Below, one piece after another: positions 38,661-47,444 of a stretch of DNA of 64,000 bases. Origin of the DNA: Microbacterium sp. H1-D42 (GTDB lineage Bacteria > Actinomycetota > Actinomycetes > Actinomycetales > Microbacteriaceae); the NCBI RefSeq assembly GCF_022637555.1, contig NZ_CP093342.1, positions 2,790,001 to 2,854,000 of the forward strand, given 5' to 3'. The notes beneath the pieces were generated by a model. It did not search any database and was not told the origin of the DNA. It saw only the letters and a program-made list of their open reading frames with translations. The stretch's first letter is position 1. Every line of letters starts with the position of its first letter. The position numbers and the translations under genes are program-made.

Positions 38661-38740
38661 GGAAATCCCAGACCAAACGCCGTGCGCTCGGCGTGCCAGG
38701 GTTCGACACACCGTGCCAGCACCGGATGGTCTGAGATTCC
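38661..38740. repeat. Imperfect palindrome PE2
   Basis: GGAAATCCCAGACCA pairs with TGGTCTGAGATTCC and inner GCGTGCC/GACACACCG arms pair imperfectly; total about 80 bases. Related to PE1, 324 bases away, in the same orientation. It ends 45 bases after the jetC stop and could terminate that operon, though no T-run follows. Confidence 0.7.
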
Positions 38741-38785
38741 CGACGCGTGGAACTGCAATCAGGTCGGTAAACCCCTGCACACACG

Positions 38786-41700
38786 TCAGCCGACGGCGAC
38801 CTTGGGCTTCGCCCAGGACCTCCCCCGGGTGTCCTTCAGAATCGTGTACTCGACGTCGACGTGCGGCTCGATCGCGCTGTACTTGTCGTTCGGCGCGCCG
38901 ATCACCAGCTGGAAGCCCAGCCCGCGCCAGGCCCCGATCGCACGCCGAGTGAAGTGCGCGTCGGCCTTGATGAGGGCCTCGTCCATGAACACCGGGGCGT
39001 AGCGCGGACGCTCGGCGCCGGCATCCCCCAGCTGATATCTCAGGGCCGCACCGACGATGAACGCCACCAGCTCCTGCGACTCGCCACCCGACTTCTCGCC
39101 GATGTGGTCGTACAGCGCGACATGCTCGCGAGTCTCGGCGAGCACCCGCTCGGCGCTGACTCGCACGTGGTTGCGCACGTCGATCAGCTCGGCGAAGTCG
39201 GGCGCGGTGCGACGCATGCGCGTGATCAGCCGGCTCATCTTGCGGTAGGCGGTCTCACGTTCCTCATCAGTGGATGCTGCCTCGATCAGCCCGCGGACCT
39301 CACGCAGATCGCGGCGGAATCTCTTGCGCGCCTCGGACTGGTTCTCACGCGGCGTGATCTGCAGTCGGTGATCGTCGTCGTAGAACGGCAGCTCCGCCAT
39401 GATCCGGTTGATCGGATCGATGCGGTCTTTGATCTCGCGCACCGAGCGGCTGAGCGTCGAATCCAGGCTGGTCAGATCGTTACCAGACAGTCGCAGCAGG
39501 CTGTCGCGCCATTCGTCCTCGAGCTCGTGCAGACCGCTGGTGCGCAGCGCATCGAGGATGCCCTCGAACTCGTCCACAGACTTGTCTGGGTCCGGCAGCA
39601 GGTTCAGGTTCGGCCACCGCTCGAGGAACGAGGTCATCAGGCGACGCATCCGCTCGCGCTGATCCTCATGTGCCTCGATCGCCGCCCGCCGATCGCCGGC
39701 CAGTCGCGTCGCCGCGGTCTTCAGCGCCAGGTCGAGCCTGGCCAGCCGGTCGGTCGCACTGGCAGCATCCGCGGAATCCGCCAAGAGGAACCGCTCGTCG
39801 AGGAACGACTCCTGACCGGCGTCGAGCTGCAGCTCGACGGCAGATGCCTCGTCGAGGAGGCGCTGGCAGTCGTCGACGTCATCGGTGACCTCGCCCCAGC
39901 GCGCTTCGGTCGCATCGCGCTCGGCGCTCAGCCCGCCGATCTCGCCCCGCAGCACAGCCGCCGTGACCTTGAGGTTCTCGGCTCGCTCCTTCAGCTGCGC
40001 GATCTCGGGGTTGGCGCCGGTGACCTCAGACTCGACGGATGCCCAGCGCTCGCGCTCGGCGACGAGGGATGCCACATCGACCTGCTCCCAGGTGAGGTCC
40101 TCGATCAGCGCGAACGCCTTGCCGCGGCTCTCGATGCCGTCGAGGGCCGTTTCGGCGGCGACCACGGCATCCGACGCCTGTTGCACCTGCGCATCGAGCG
40201 CGCTCAGGCGCTCTTCGAGGTCGTGCAGGCGGCGTTCGTTCGAGAACCCGAGCACGTTCTCGCGCCCGTGTCCGCCGTGCGCACCGCGATTGCCCTGCGA
40301 CATCTGGCCGGCGATCGTTAGCGCCATCCGGTGCTCGCCGAGCTGAGCCGACGAGTCGACGCACACGAACGCGAACCGCTCGTCGAGACGCTGCTGCAGC
40401 CAGCCGGTGAACGGAGTCTGACGGTAGTCGAGTCGGCCCGGCAGGGTGCGGCCATCCGCCGGCGCGGTCTCGGCGAGCCCCGTCTGCACGCCCTCGTACC
40501 GCAGCCGCATCGGCGTGCGCACGGTGTCGATCGCGGCGCGGAACTTCGCGAGGTGCGCCGTGTCGATCAGCAGTGTGGTCGCGAATCCGCCGAGGGCAAG
40601 ATTGAACGCCTCCCGCCACGGCTCGAACTCGGTGCGCACCTCGATCAGCTCGCCGACGAAGGGCAGGTCATCAGCGTCTAGTCCCGCCGCCTGCGCCAGC
40701 ATCATGCGCGATTCGTGCAGGGCGGCGGGGATGCTGCCGCGCAGGGTCACGGCGCTCTCGCGCTCAGCATCCAACTCCTTGCGCTGCTTCGTGAGGGCGG
40801 CGCTGGCAGTCATCGCCTCGGCGAAGGTCGCTCGTGCGGCGCGGCGCGCGCCATCGGCCTGAGCCGTGCGGGCCTGCGTGACGACCTCGGCGAACTGCTC
40901 TGAGGTCTCGGCCTGCAGACCGAGTTCGCGCAGTGCGGAGTCGAACCGGTCGCGCTCGCGCTGCACATCAGCAAGGCGGCGCTCGACGCCGCGCAGCTCG
41001 CGCTGCGAGGTCTCGAGCCGGTCGCCGCCGGACTGCCGCAGCAGGTCGAGCAGGCCGTCGCGCTCGGCCTCGGCGCCGTCGACGAGCGCGTTCTTCTCTC
41101 GGATGCTGAGATCCAGCATCCGCTTGCGCTCGCCCAGCTCGGACTCGACCTCGCGCAGCAGATCCAGCCGCCGCTGCGCGCGCCACAGCGCAGCCCGCGA
41201 CGATGCGTCGCCGAAGTCGCCGACCTCGTCGATCACCCGTGCCTGCTCGGCGGCCGTCGCGATCCTCTCGCGGATGCCGCGGATGGGCTCGAGCGCGCTG
41301 ACCTGCTGGCGCGCGGTGATCATGCTGGTGCGGGTGCTCTCGAGCTCGTCGAAGTGCGCCACGACAGCATCCGCCGTCGCCATCGTCTCGGGTTCTTCCA
41401 GGACGAGCCGCTTGTACAGGTCGTCGACCGTGGTGATCTGCTGGCCGGCCTGGATGCGGGCGAGCAGGCTCATCGCCTTCGCCCCTGATCCCGCCGCGCC
41501 GATGCCGAGCACTGCGTGCAGGCGGGCGGTGAACTCGCGGTCGGTGCCGACCGTGTCGAGCCCGAGCTCGCGCAGGCTCGCATCCGTCAGGCGCTGGGAT
41601 GCCGCGGACTCGAGCCGCGCGAGATCGAAGTATCCGTCGATCGTGGCACGCACCCGCACGGTGTCCTCGAGGATGCGCGCGCCGGCGGGGATGTACCAGG

Positions 41701-42127
41701 CGCGGATGGCGGTGAACCGCGAGTCGTCGTGGTCGCGCCAGGTCATCGCGATGGCGGTCCAGGTGTCTTCGCCGTCGCCGCGCAGCACGCGCAGCTTGGT
41801 GCCTTCTTCGGTGCGCGACTCGTCGATCTTGCCGCGGCCGTAGGAGAGGATGTTGCGCTGGTCGTCGCCGCGTGGGCGGCCGGTGACGCCGCCGTTGGAT
41901 GCCCCGTTGAACGGTGTGGTGTGCGGCATCATCAGGGCGATGTAGGCGTCCATCAGCGTGGACTTGCCGGAACCGGACCCGCCGCACAGCAGTGTCGCGT
42001 CAGGCGAGAAGCGCACCCGGTGCGGGCCGCCGTCGTAGCCGCCCCAGTTGATCAGCTGCAGGTCTTCGACGACCCACTGTTGGCCGCGTGACTCGGCGGG
42101 GATCAGCCCGAAGAGCGTGTCGAGCAT
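38786..42127 (-). CDS. jetC: SMC-like ATPase of a Wadjet/Mks system (JetC)
   Basis: 1113 residues from ATG 42127 (two bases after the jetB stop). MukB/MksB-type SMC: Walker A GGSGSGKST (49-57, Lys55), signature SGGESQ near 1013, Walker B VFMDEA near 1046-1051 with Asp1049/Glu1050, and long charged coiled coils between (~260-500 and ~640-900). All ATPase residues are present. With a kleisin (JetA) and KITE subunit (JetB) it should form a DNA-loop-extruding complex. In Wadjet the complex recognises small circular plasmids and JetD cuts them; no jetD follows here, only palindrome PE2 and truA. Confidence 0.92.
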   Translation of the reverse strand: MLDTLFGLIPAESRGQQWVVEDLQLINWGGYDGGPHRVRFSPDATLLCGGSGSGKSTLMDAYIALMMPHTTPFNGASNGGVTGRPRGDDQRNILSYGRGKIDESRTEEGTKLRVLRGDGEDTWTAIAMTWRDHDDSRFTAIRAWYIPAGARILEDTVRVRATIDGYFDLARLESAASQRLTDASLRELGLDTVGTDREFTARLHAVLGIGAAGSGAKAMSLLARIQAGQQITTVDDLYKRLVLEEPETMATADAVVAHFDELESTRTSMITARQQVSALEPIRGIRERIATAAEQARVIDEVGDFGDASSRAALWRAQRRLDLLREVESELGERKRMLDLSIREKNALVDGAEAERDGLLDLLRQSGGDRLETSQRELRGVERRLADVQRERDRFDSALRELGLQAETSEQFAEVVTQARTAQADGARRAARATFAEAMTASAALTKQRKELDAERESAVTLRGSIPAALHESRMMLAQAAGLDADDLPFVGELIEVRTEFEPWREAFNLALGGFATTLLIDTAHLAKFRAAIDTVRTPMRLRYEGVQTGLAETAPADGRTLPGRLDYRQTPFTGWLQQRLDERFAFVCVDSSAQLGEHRMALTIAGQMSQGNRGAHGGHGRENVLGFSNERRLHDLEERLSALDAQVQQASDAVVAAETALDGIESRGKAFALIEDLTWEQVDVASLVAERERWASVESEVTGANPEIAQLKERAENLKVTAAVLRGEIGGLSAERDATEARWGEVTDDVDDCQRLLDEASAVELQLDAGQESFLDERFLLADSADAASATDRLARLDLALKTAATRLAGDRRAAIEAHEDQRERMRRLMTSFLERWPNLNLLPDPDKSVDEFEGILDALRTSGLHELEDEWRDSLLRLSGNDLTSLDSTLSRSVREIKDRIDPINRIMAELPFYDDDHRLQITPRENQSEARKRFRRDLREVRGLIEAASTDEERETAYRKMSRLITRMRRTAPDFAELIDVRNHVRVSAERVLAETREHVALYDHIGEKSGGESQELVAFIVGAALRYQLGDAGAERPRYAPVFMDEALIKADAHFTRRAIGAWRGLGFQLVIGAPNDKYSAIEPHVDVEYTILKDTRGRSWAKPKVAVG

Positions 42128-42129
42128 CG

Positions 42130-43056
42130 TCACTCTGCTACCTCTTTCTGGGTGGCGTTCTCGTCGTCGTGCGGCGCGTTCTCGCGCGTGCTGCCTGCGT
42201 TCTCGCGCAGCCAGGCGCGCAGTTCGGCGAGCTTCTGCGCACTGAGCACGACCTCGACGAGCGAGCTGATCCGGTAGCGACCTGAGGTCTCCTCGTCGAC
42301 GATGCCCTCGCGGTCGAGCCGGTCGAGCGCCGCGCGAATGGCCTTCTGCTGCCTGGCGGTGCTGCCGTCGGCATCCGAGAGGTAGCTCAGCACCGTCTGC
42401 TCGACGTCTTCGATGTCGATGCGGGGCGCGGCCTCGCCCGCGGCTGCCTCGCGCTGGAAGACGGTGCGCAGGTGCACGAGCACGAGCGTCTCGGTGCGGT
42501 TGTACGGGGAGTCCTTCAGCAGCACCGGCACCTCGAACTCGTCCGAGCGCACCTGCTGCTTGTACGCCAGCCCGCGGCCGAGGTCGACGACGAGACGCAG
42601 GTACAGGTCGTGCATGCGCGACTCGATGATCTGCTGGTGCTCGAGCAGCAGCGCCCATTCGGCGCGGTTGCCCTCGGCGCTCACGAACCGGCGCTGCAGC
42701 ACGTGCGCCAGCACGCGGCGCACCTGGGCGTCGAGCGTCCCGCGGTCGCCGGGGAAGAGCTCGTCGAGGTCGTCCTCCATCGAGACGGGTGCGATGAATG
42801 GATGCTGCGAATCAGCATCCACGTCGATGCCGGGCTCGGGGCCAGAGCCGGGCTCGGGCTCGGGCTCGGCACCGGGGATGGAAACGTCTGGTGCCGACCC
42901 GCCCGCACCGGCACTATCCATCCCTGCCGCGGCGCCCGGGCCAGCACCCATGCCGCCAGAGATGGAAACCTCTGGTTCGGAGGTTCCCCCACCTGTGTTT
43001 TCCATCCCGGGGCGGGGGCTGTCCACCTCGGCGGCGTCAGTGATCGTGTCAGGCAT
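42130..43056 (-). CDS. jetB: KITE-type subunit of the Wadjet/Mks system (JetB, DUF4194)
   Basis: 308 residues from ATG 43056 (GAAGGA upstream), overlapping jetA by eight bases. The conserved DUF4194 region starts around residue 90 ([20 protein letters not shown], later [21 protein letters not shown]). In MukE-like KITE proteins this is the winged-helix pair that binds kleisin and DNA. The first ~85 residues are unusual: low-complexity Gly/Ala/Pro/Glu including two related segments, [15 protein letters not shown] and [15 protein letters not shown], encoded by two palindromic elements (next entries), plus a Pro-Glu run. Confidence 0.88.
   Translation of the reverse strand: MPDTITDAAEVDSPRPGMENTGGGTSEPEVSISGGMGAGPGAAAGMDSAGAGGSAPDVSIPGAEPEPEPGSGPEPGIDVDADSQHPFIAPVSMEDDLDELFPGDRGTLDAQVRRVLAHVLQRRFVSAEGNRAEWALLLEHQQIIESRMHDLYLRLVVDLGRGLAYKQQVRSDEFEVPVLLKDSPYNRTETLVLVHLRTVFQREAAAGEAAPRIDIEDVEQTVLSYLSDADGSTARQQKAIRAALDRLDREGIVDEETSGRYRISSLVEVVLSAQKLAELRAWLRENAGSTRENAPHDDENATQKEVAE
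42874..42924. repeat. Palindromic element PE9a inside jetB
   Basis: GGGATGGA pairs with TCCATCCC across 51 bases, with inner GTGCCG/CGGCAC arms. Shares GATGGAAACnTCTGGT and TCCATCCC with PE9b. In frame with jetB. Confidence 0.6.
42957..43008. repeat. Palindromic element PE9b inside jetB
   Basis: GATGGAAA pairs perfectly with TTTCCATC; inner CCTCTGGTTCGGAGG is a second hairpin. About 52 bases, 83 bases from PE9a in the same orientation. Encodes the second copy of a Gly/Ser/Glu linker ending VSI. Confidence 0.65.
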
Positions 43057-44518
43057 CGTCGTGTTCCTTCGTCGTGCGGGCGGTGACCGAGACGAACGCG
43101 AAGCGTCTGGTCGTGCCGTCGGGGCGGAGCGTCTCGACATCCGAGATGCCGCTGCCCTCGGTCATGCCGTTGCGGTGCGCGATCTCGAGCAGACCGACGA
43201 GGTCCACCGGCCGGCGGGTGTCATCCGGGGCATCCGCGAAGGCCTCCCCCAGGTCGAATTGCTCACCGAGTCCTGCCACATACGATTCCAGCTCGGCGTA
43301 GCGCGGGCCGCCCCACGAGCGCGAGTCGGTCTCGAGGTACTCGACGTCATCAGCATCCGACAGCGGAGCCGGGGCACCCGGCGGGCGCACGTCGCCCACG
43401 GTCTGGCGCAGTCGGCCGAGGTCGATCAGCGGCAGGCTGCGCACCGGATCGATGGGCGCGGTCGCAGGAGCGGTGCGGGCCCAGTCGTGCAGGCCAGAGA
43501 TGACGTCGCGCAGCAGCTCGTCGATCTGCCGGTCGCGCAGGGGATCATGGGTCTTGACCTGGCCAGTGATGACGTGGGATGCCCGCCGCTGCGCGGCCAG
43601 CACCTCTTCGACGCCGAGCTCGACCCGCCGGCCGATGGCATCGAACTCGCTGCGCTGGGTGACGTCGAGGTAGCGCGAGAAGGGCTGGGCGAGCAGGGTG
43701 TGCAGCTGCTCGGTGAGGGCGTCGATGCGGTCGGGGTCGCCGATGAGGCGCAGGGCCCCGGCGAAGGCGCGACCTTCGGGCGTGGACTGCATCACGTCTC
43801 GGGCGCGCTGCAGGTATTCGCGCAGCACCTCACCTGTGGGGCGATCGTCGCGGCGCAGGTGGGCCACGACATCGCGCTGCATCTGCTTGAGCGACTCGGC
43901 CACGCGGGTGAAGTCGGCGGGCAGCTCGCGCGCCAGGTGCAGCACGTTCTCGGCCTCTTCGTAGAGCTCTTCGTCGTCGATCGGGGCGTCTTGCCCGGCT
44001 TGGACGCGCAGGATCTCAGCATCCAACGCATCACGTTCGGCAGTGAGCCGGGTGATGCGCTTGATCGGGTCGGCCTCGGCGCTGTCTGAGAGCCGCTCGA
44101 CGGCGTCGAGCAGCGTGCGCATGCGCGAGGTCGAGACGCGGGTGCGACCGCCGCCGGTGCGGCCGGTGATCTCGAGCGCCTCGACCGCGTGCGCCGACAG
44201 GCGATAGACCTCGACGTCGTCATCGATCTGCTGCACCAGCCAGCCCTGCTTCGCCCAGTTGCGGCAGACTTCGCGGCCGGTACCGGACGGGATGCGACGG
44301 TCCTCGTCGTCGTAGCCACTGGCGCGAAGCTCGTCGAGCGCCTCAGCCACTTCGGCGTGCGCGTCGGCGACCGGGACGGCGGGGCGATCGGCGGTGAAGA
44401 GCATCGACAGCGCGGCGATCACGAACGGCGCGTGGCGTCCGTGCAGCAGATTGAGGGTCGGCGTTCTGAACGCTGCCAGAGAGCGGATGTATGCCGCCTC
44501 GGCATGCGTACCTGTCAC
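43049..44518 (-). CDS. jetA: Kleisin-like subunit of the Wadjet/Mks system (JetA, DUF3375)
   Basis: 489 residues from GTG 44518. Matches the DUF3375/MksF pattern: N-terminal [22 protein letters not shown], helical middle ([21 protein letters not shown]), and a C-terminal winged-helix part ending [18 protein letters not shown] and RRFAFVSVT. It would bridge JetC heads and bind JetB. First gene of jetA-jetB-jetC; upstream are palindrome PE3 and two tRNA genes, a common integration neighbourhood, but no integrase or att repeat is visible. Confidence 0.9.
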   Translation of the reverse strand: MTGTHAEAAYIRSLAAFRTPTLNLLHGRHAPFVIAALSMLFTADRPAVPVADAHAEVAEALDELRASGYDDEDRRIPSGTGREVCRNWAKQGWLVQQIDDDVEVYRLSAHAVEALEITGRTGGGRTRVSTSRMRTLLDAVERLSDSAEADPIKRITRLTAERDALDAEILRVQAGQDAPIDDEELYEEAENVLHLARELPADFTRVAESLKQMQRDVVAHLRRDDRPTGEVLREYLQRARDVMQSTPEGRAFAGALRLIGDPDRIDALTEQLHTLLAQPFSRYLDVTQRSEFDAIGRRVELGVEEVLAAQRRASHVITGQVKTHDPLRDRQIDELLRDVISGLHDWARTAPATAPIDPVRSLPLIDLGRLRQTVGDVRPPGAPAPLSDADDVEYLETDSRSWGGPRYAELESYVAGLGEQFDLGEAFADAPDDTRRPVDLVGLLEIAHRNGMTEGSGISDVETLRPDGTTRRFAFVSVTARTTKEHDDA

Positions 44519-44559
44519 TGTATGAGCCTACCGGCGACTGGGGGCGACCGATGCTGAGG

Positions 44560-44669
44560 GCGTTCCGGTCGCAGTTTGTGCCGCTGCGGGTGCGGTGCCT
44601 TGCGTTCCGGTCGCAGTTTGTCCCGCTCGTCGCGACAACAGGCGGGAGTTATTGCGACTGGAGTGGCGG
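44560..44669. repeat. Repeat/palindrome PE3 between jetA and tRNA-Met
   Basis: GCGTTCCGGTCGCAGTTTGT occurs twice (44560-44579 and 44602-44621). The second copy also folds with GGCGGGAGTTATTGCGACTGG downstream (44641-44661): TCGCA/TGCGA and CCCGC/GCGGG. The whole 200-base gap 44519-44715 holds no gene. Confidence 0.6.
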
Positions 44670-44715
44670 TTCCGTCGCGACTCTACTCGCGGGCGAGGCA
44701 TCGGCGGATACGAGA

Positions 44716-44740
44716 AAACCCCCGGAAAAACCGGGGGTTT
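44716..44740 (-). terminator. Terminator after the tRNA pair
   Basis: AAACCCCCGG, loop AAAAA, CCGGGGGTTT: a perfect ten-pair stem, followed on the minus strand by TTTTCTCG. Ends the tRNA-Thr/tRNA-Met transcript. Confidence 0.9.
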
Positions 44741-44747
44741 CGTTCGG

Positions 44748-44821
44748 TAGCAGGAGCGGGGCTTGAACCCGCGACCTCACGATTATGAGTCGTGCGCTCT
44801 GACCAGCTGAGCTACCCTGCC
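44748..44821 (-). tRNA. tRNA-Met (CAT), elongator type
   Basis: Cloverleaf with acceptor GGCAGGG, anticodon loop CTCATAA and T-arm GTTCAAGC. CAT anticodon could also be a lysidine-modified tRNA-Ile, but the close match to actinobacterial elongator Met and the pairing with tRNA-Thr favour Met. 3' CCA not fully encoded (ACCG follows). Confidence 0.88.
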
Positions 44822-44854
44822 ACGAGTCGTCCATCCGAAAGAATGAACGCTGCG

Positions 44855-44926
44855 AGCCCCGAGTCAGGATTGAACTGACGACCCCTTCCTTACCATGGAA
44901 GTGCTCTGCCACTGAGCTATCGGGGC
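44855..44926 (-). tRNA. tRNA-Thr (GGT)
   Basis: Acceptor GCCCCGA/TCGGGGC, anticodon arm CTTCC-ATGGTAA-GGAAG giving anticodon GGT, T-loop GTTCAATC. Processed from the same transcript as tRNA-Met 33 bases downstream. Confidence 0.93.
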
Positions 44927-44993
44927 GTGCTGCCCGCTTCCGGGCAACCACATGAGATTATCACCTCTCGGTGCCTCTCACGAAATCGTGGGA

Positions 44994-46460
44994 TCAGTAC
45001 GAGTACCGACCCGCGTTCTTGCGCATCCACGGCAGCGGATCGACCGTCGCGCCGTTGATGATGATCTCGAAATGCAGGTGCGCGCCGTAGGAGCGACCGG
45101 TGTTTCCGACCTTTCCGACGATGTCTCCGACCTTGACCTTCTGGCCGGCCTGCACCTGCAGCGAACCGTGCTGCATGTGCGCGTAGTGGCTGGTGACCTT
45201 CTGCCCATCGATGACGTGATCGATGTACACGGTCACACCGTACGCGCCGCCCGATTCGGTCGCGGTGCGTACCACACCGTCGGCGATCGCCTGGATCGGT
45301 GCGCCGTTGCCGGGCACGAGGTCGATACCGGCGTGCAGTCGGCCCCATCGCGTTCCATAAGGCGAGCTCATGGCCACACCGACGATGAACGGCCACTGGA
45401 TCGCCGCATCGGGATCGTTCGTGTAGAGGCTCTCCGAGAACTTGATGCCCTCTTCGGCGGCGACCTCGCTGAGCGAGACCGTCTCGAACGAGTCGGAGCG
45501 GGCGAGCGCCTCACCCTCGACGTCGGAGGAGGCCACGAACGCCTGGATCTCGTCGCCGCCGGCCTTGGTGCCCGCGTCGCCGTCGGCGGCGACGAGTGAC
45601 GCTGAGGTCCTGGCGTCGGCACCCTGCGAGGCGGCGACCGCACTCACGGGAAGCGTCATCGAGACGGCGATCAGACCGGCGACCCCCATCACGCCGAAGC
45701 TCGCACCGGCGGCGACGACGCGGCGCAGCATCCGACGCGGGCGACGCGGGGCGATGTGCGCGGGTGCGGCGCCGTCGACGACCGGCTCGTCAGCGACGGG
45801 GACCTCGGTCGCTTCGGGAACGGCCGTATCGTCCGCGACGTCGGTCGAGTCATCGACGACGGCGAAGCCGAAAGCATCGGATGCCATCGCGAAGACGTCG
45901 AAGTCGGGTGCGTGCGGTTCGGGCTGAGCCTTGGACGCCTCAGGCGTCGCGGGCTCGGAGACGCGTGCAGCGGGCTCGGCCACGGGGGCGACCGGCTCCG
46001 TGGCGATGACGGGCTCGGTGCGAACGACGGGCTCTGCCTCGACGGGCTCTGCCTCGACCGGCGCGGGGGCCGCCTCTTCGAAGATCGGGCGAGCCGGCAC
46101 GACCGGCTTCGGCACGACCGTCGTCGCTGCGACAGCCGCGGGCTCGGCGGGCCGGACGACGACCTCAGCAGGACCCGTCATCGGCTGAGCGACGGGTGTT
46201 CCTGATGCAGCCTGGCGGCGGGCGCGACGACTGCTGGCTGCGACGATCACTGCGACGGTCGCGACCTCAGCGGTGGTGGGTGCGCCGGTGAAGGCCGGCG
46301 CCATCTGCTCGAGCACCGCAGGAGCAACGGGGGATGCGACCTGCTCGGCTGCCGCAGGAGCCGAGGTGAAGGCCGGGGCGATCTGCGCGACGTCCGGGGT
46401 TGCCGAGATCGCTGTTGCCGCCTCGGCGGCGCGAAGTCGGTTCGAACGGCGCGTGGGCAC
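44994..46460 (-). CDS. M23 family metallopeptidase, membrane-anchored
   Basis: About 488 residues from GTG 46460 (GAGGA seven bases upstream); a TTG at 46490 is less likely. An N-terminal cytoplasmic Ala/Pro/Glu-rich region of ~240 residues is followed by RRPRRMLRRVV and a single membrane segment (~250-275), then an outside part with a LytM domain: HAGID (His376, Asp380), HYAHM (His425) and GAHLHFE (His461, His463). All zinc and catalytic residues are intact, so it should cut peptidoglycan stem peptides or cross-links. Upstream is a GTAAC-type palindrome. Confidence 0.88.
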   Translation of the reverse strand: MPTRRSNRLRAAEAATAISATPDVAQIAPAFTSAPAAAEQVASPVAPAVLEQMAPAFTGAPTTAEVATVAVIVAASSRRARRQAASGTPVAQPMTGPAEVVVRPAEPAAVAATTVVPKPVVPARPIFEEAAPAPVEAEPVEAEPVVRTEPVIATEPVAPVAEPAARVSEPATPEASKAQPEPHAPDFDVFAMASDAFGFAVVDDSTDVADDTAVPEATEVPVADEPVVDGAAPAHIAPRRPRRMLRRVVAAGASFGVMGVAGLIAVSMTLPVSAVAASQGADARTSASLVAADGDAGTKAGGDEIQAFVASSDVEGEALARSDSFETVSLSEVAAEEGIKFSESLYTNDPDAAIQWPFIVGVAMSSPYGTRWGRLHAGIDLVPGNGAPIQAIADGVVRTATESGGAYGVTVYIDHVIDGQKVTSHYAHMQHGSLQVQAGQKVKVGDIVGKVGNTGRSYGAHLHFEIIINGATVDPLPWMRKNAGRYSY

Positions 46461-46547
46461 AGCGCCATCCTCGGAACGTACAGGGGGCAAATCAGATCTC
46501 TCGGGTCGGCTTCAAGCGGGGGGATGCTTGATCACTTTCGAATTCGG

Positions 46548-46561
46548 GTTACGAAAGTAAC
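46548..46561. promoter_or_regulatory. Palindrome GTTACGAAAGTAAC upstream of the M23 gene
   Basis: Perfect GTTAC/GTAAC inverted repeat about 90 bases before the M23 start codon. GTAAC half-sites are known in targets of the actinobacterial response regulator MtrA, which controls cell-wall hydrolases; there they are mostly direct repeats, so the assignment is a hypothesis. The rest of 46461-46619 holds no gene. Confidence 0.4.
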
Positions 46562-46619
46562 GATCGGGTAAACACTACATGCTCGAGGCTGGGAAAGCCA
46601 TGAGCCTGAACATATTCGA

Positions 46620-47444
46620 TCACATGCGACTGTCGTCGCCGCTGATGATCTCGCGCAGCCGTCCGTGCACCGACGGCCCGCCGGCAACCACCATCGGACG
46701 CTGCGCGTCGAGCTCGAGCCTGCTGACCGCTCCCCCGGCTTCCTGCACCAGAATCGCTCCCGCTGCGAAGTCCCACGGGTTCAATCCGCGCTCGAAGAAA
46801 CCGTCCAGCCGCCCCGCCGCAACGTAGGCGAGGTCGATGGCAGCTGAGCCCATCCGGCGCAGATCACGCGCAATCGGCATGACCCGGCGAACCATGGCAA
46901 GGTCGCCGTCGTGGGTGGCAGGGTCGTAGCCGAAGCCGGTGCCGAGAAGGGCCCCTGCCGGTGTCTCCGTCGTGACCGCGAGTCGGATGCCGTCGTGCCA
47001 GGCCCCCTCGCCGCGCGCCCCGGTGAACAGCTCTCCGAGGCCCGGTGCGCAGACCGCCGCGGCAACGCCCTGCCAGCGCTCGGGTTCAGGCTCGCCCTCG
47101 ACGACGGCGATGCTGACCGAATACGCGGGGATGCCGTACGCGTAGTTGACGGTGCCGTCGATCGGATCGACGACCCAGGTCAGGCCGCTCTGGCCACGTT
47201 CCGCTCCGGACTCCTCACCGAGGAACCCGTCTGCGGGACGCTCCTGCCGAAGACGATCACGGATCAGCTGCTCCACCTCACGGTCGGCTTCGGTGACGAT
47301 GTCGGCCAGGGTGGACTTCGTCGCCGCGAGTGACACCCCCTCGGTGCGCCGACGCTTCGCCAGATCGCCGGCTTCACGTGCGAGGTCGGCGGCGAGCGCG
47401 CCCAGCTCGGCGGGGGCGGGTGCTCCTGCTGCGGGGCCGGTCAC
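46620..47444 (-). CDS. Inositol monophosphatase family protein
   Basis: 274 residues from GTG 47444 (overlaps upstream stop, GTGA). FLGEESG (Glu78), WVVDPIDGTVNY (93-98 metal site) and NPWDFAAGAILVQEAGG match the family of Mg-dependent, lithium-sensitive phosphatases. Substrates range from inositol phosphate to histidinol phosphate or 3'-phosphoadenosine compounds; context does not decide. Cytoplasmic. Confidence 0.9.
   Translation of the reverse strand: MTGPAAGAPAPAELGALAADLAREAGDLAKRRRTEGVSLAATKSTLADIVTEADREVEQLIRDRLRQERPADGFLGEESGAERGQSGLTWVVDPIDGTVNYAYGIPAYSVSIAVVEGEPEPERWQGVAAAVCAPGLGELFTGARGEGAWHDGIRLAVTTETPAGALLGTGFGYDPATHDGDLAMVRRVMPIARDLRRMGSAAIDLAYVAAGRLDGFFERGLNPWDFAAGAILVQEAGGAVSRLELDAQRPMVVAGGPSVHGRLREIISGDDSRM

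Noticed and set aside
38337..38740. Insertion sequence remnant
   Set aside because: No transposase fragment is readable in any frame and the two palindromes are not terminal inverted repeats of one unit.
38294..38785. A hidden jetD gene downstream of jetC
   Set aside because: The 490 bases to truA are too short for the ~390-residue protein and contain only two palindromes and one small ORF on the other strand.
38900..42100. Long open frames on the strand opposite jetC and inside other high-GC genes
   Set aside because: They lack ribosome binding sites and protein-family signatures and mirror codon-position bias of the real genes.
42130..42658. Extending jetC upstream into jetB in the same frame
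   Set aside because: The extension is arginine/alanine-only shadow sequence; the conserved SMC start MLDTLFG follows the jetB stop directly.
44560..44669. CRISPR array
   Set aside because: Only two copies of a 20-base repeat and an inverted copy; no regular spacers and no cas genes.
44748..44926. tRNA-borne integration site for the jet genes
   Set aside because: No second copy of a tRNA 3' end and no integrase gene are visible, so an island boundary cannot be claimed.
46461..46619. c-di-AMP (ydaO) riboswitch before the M23 peptidase
   Set aside because: Such switches precede some actinobacterial hydrolase genes, but I could not find their conserved core here, and the stretch is short.
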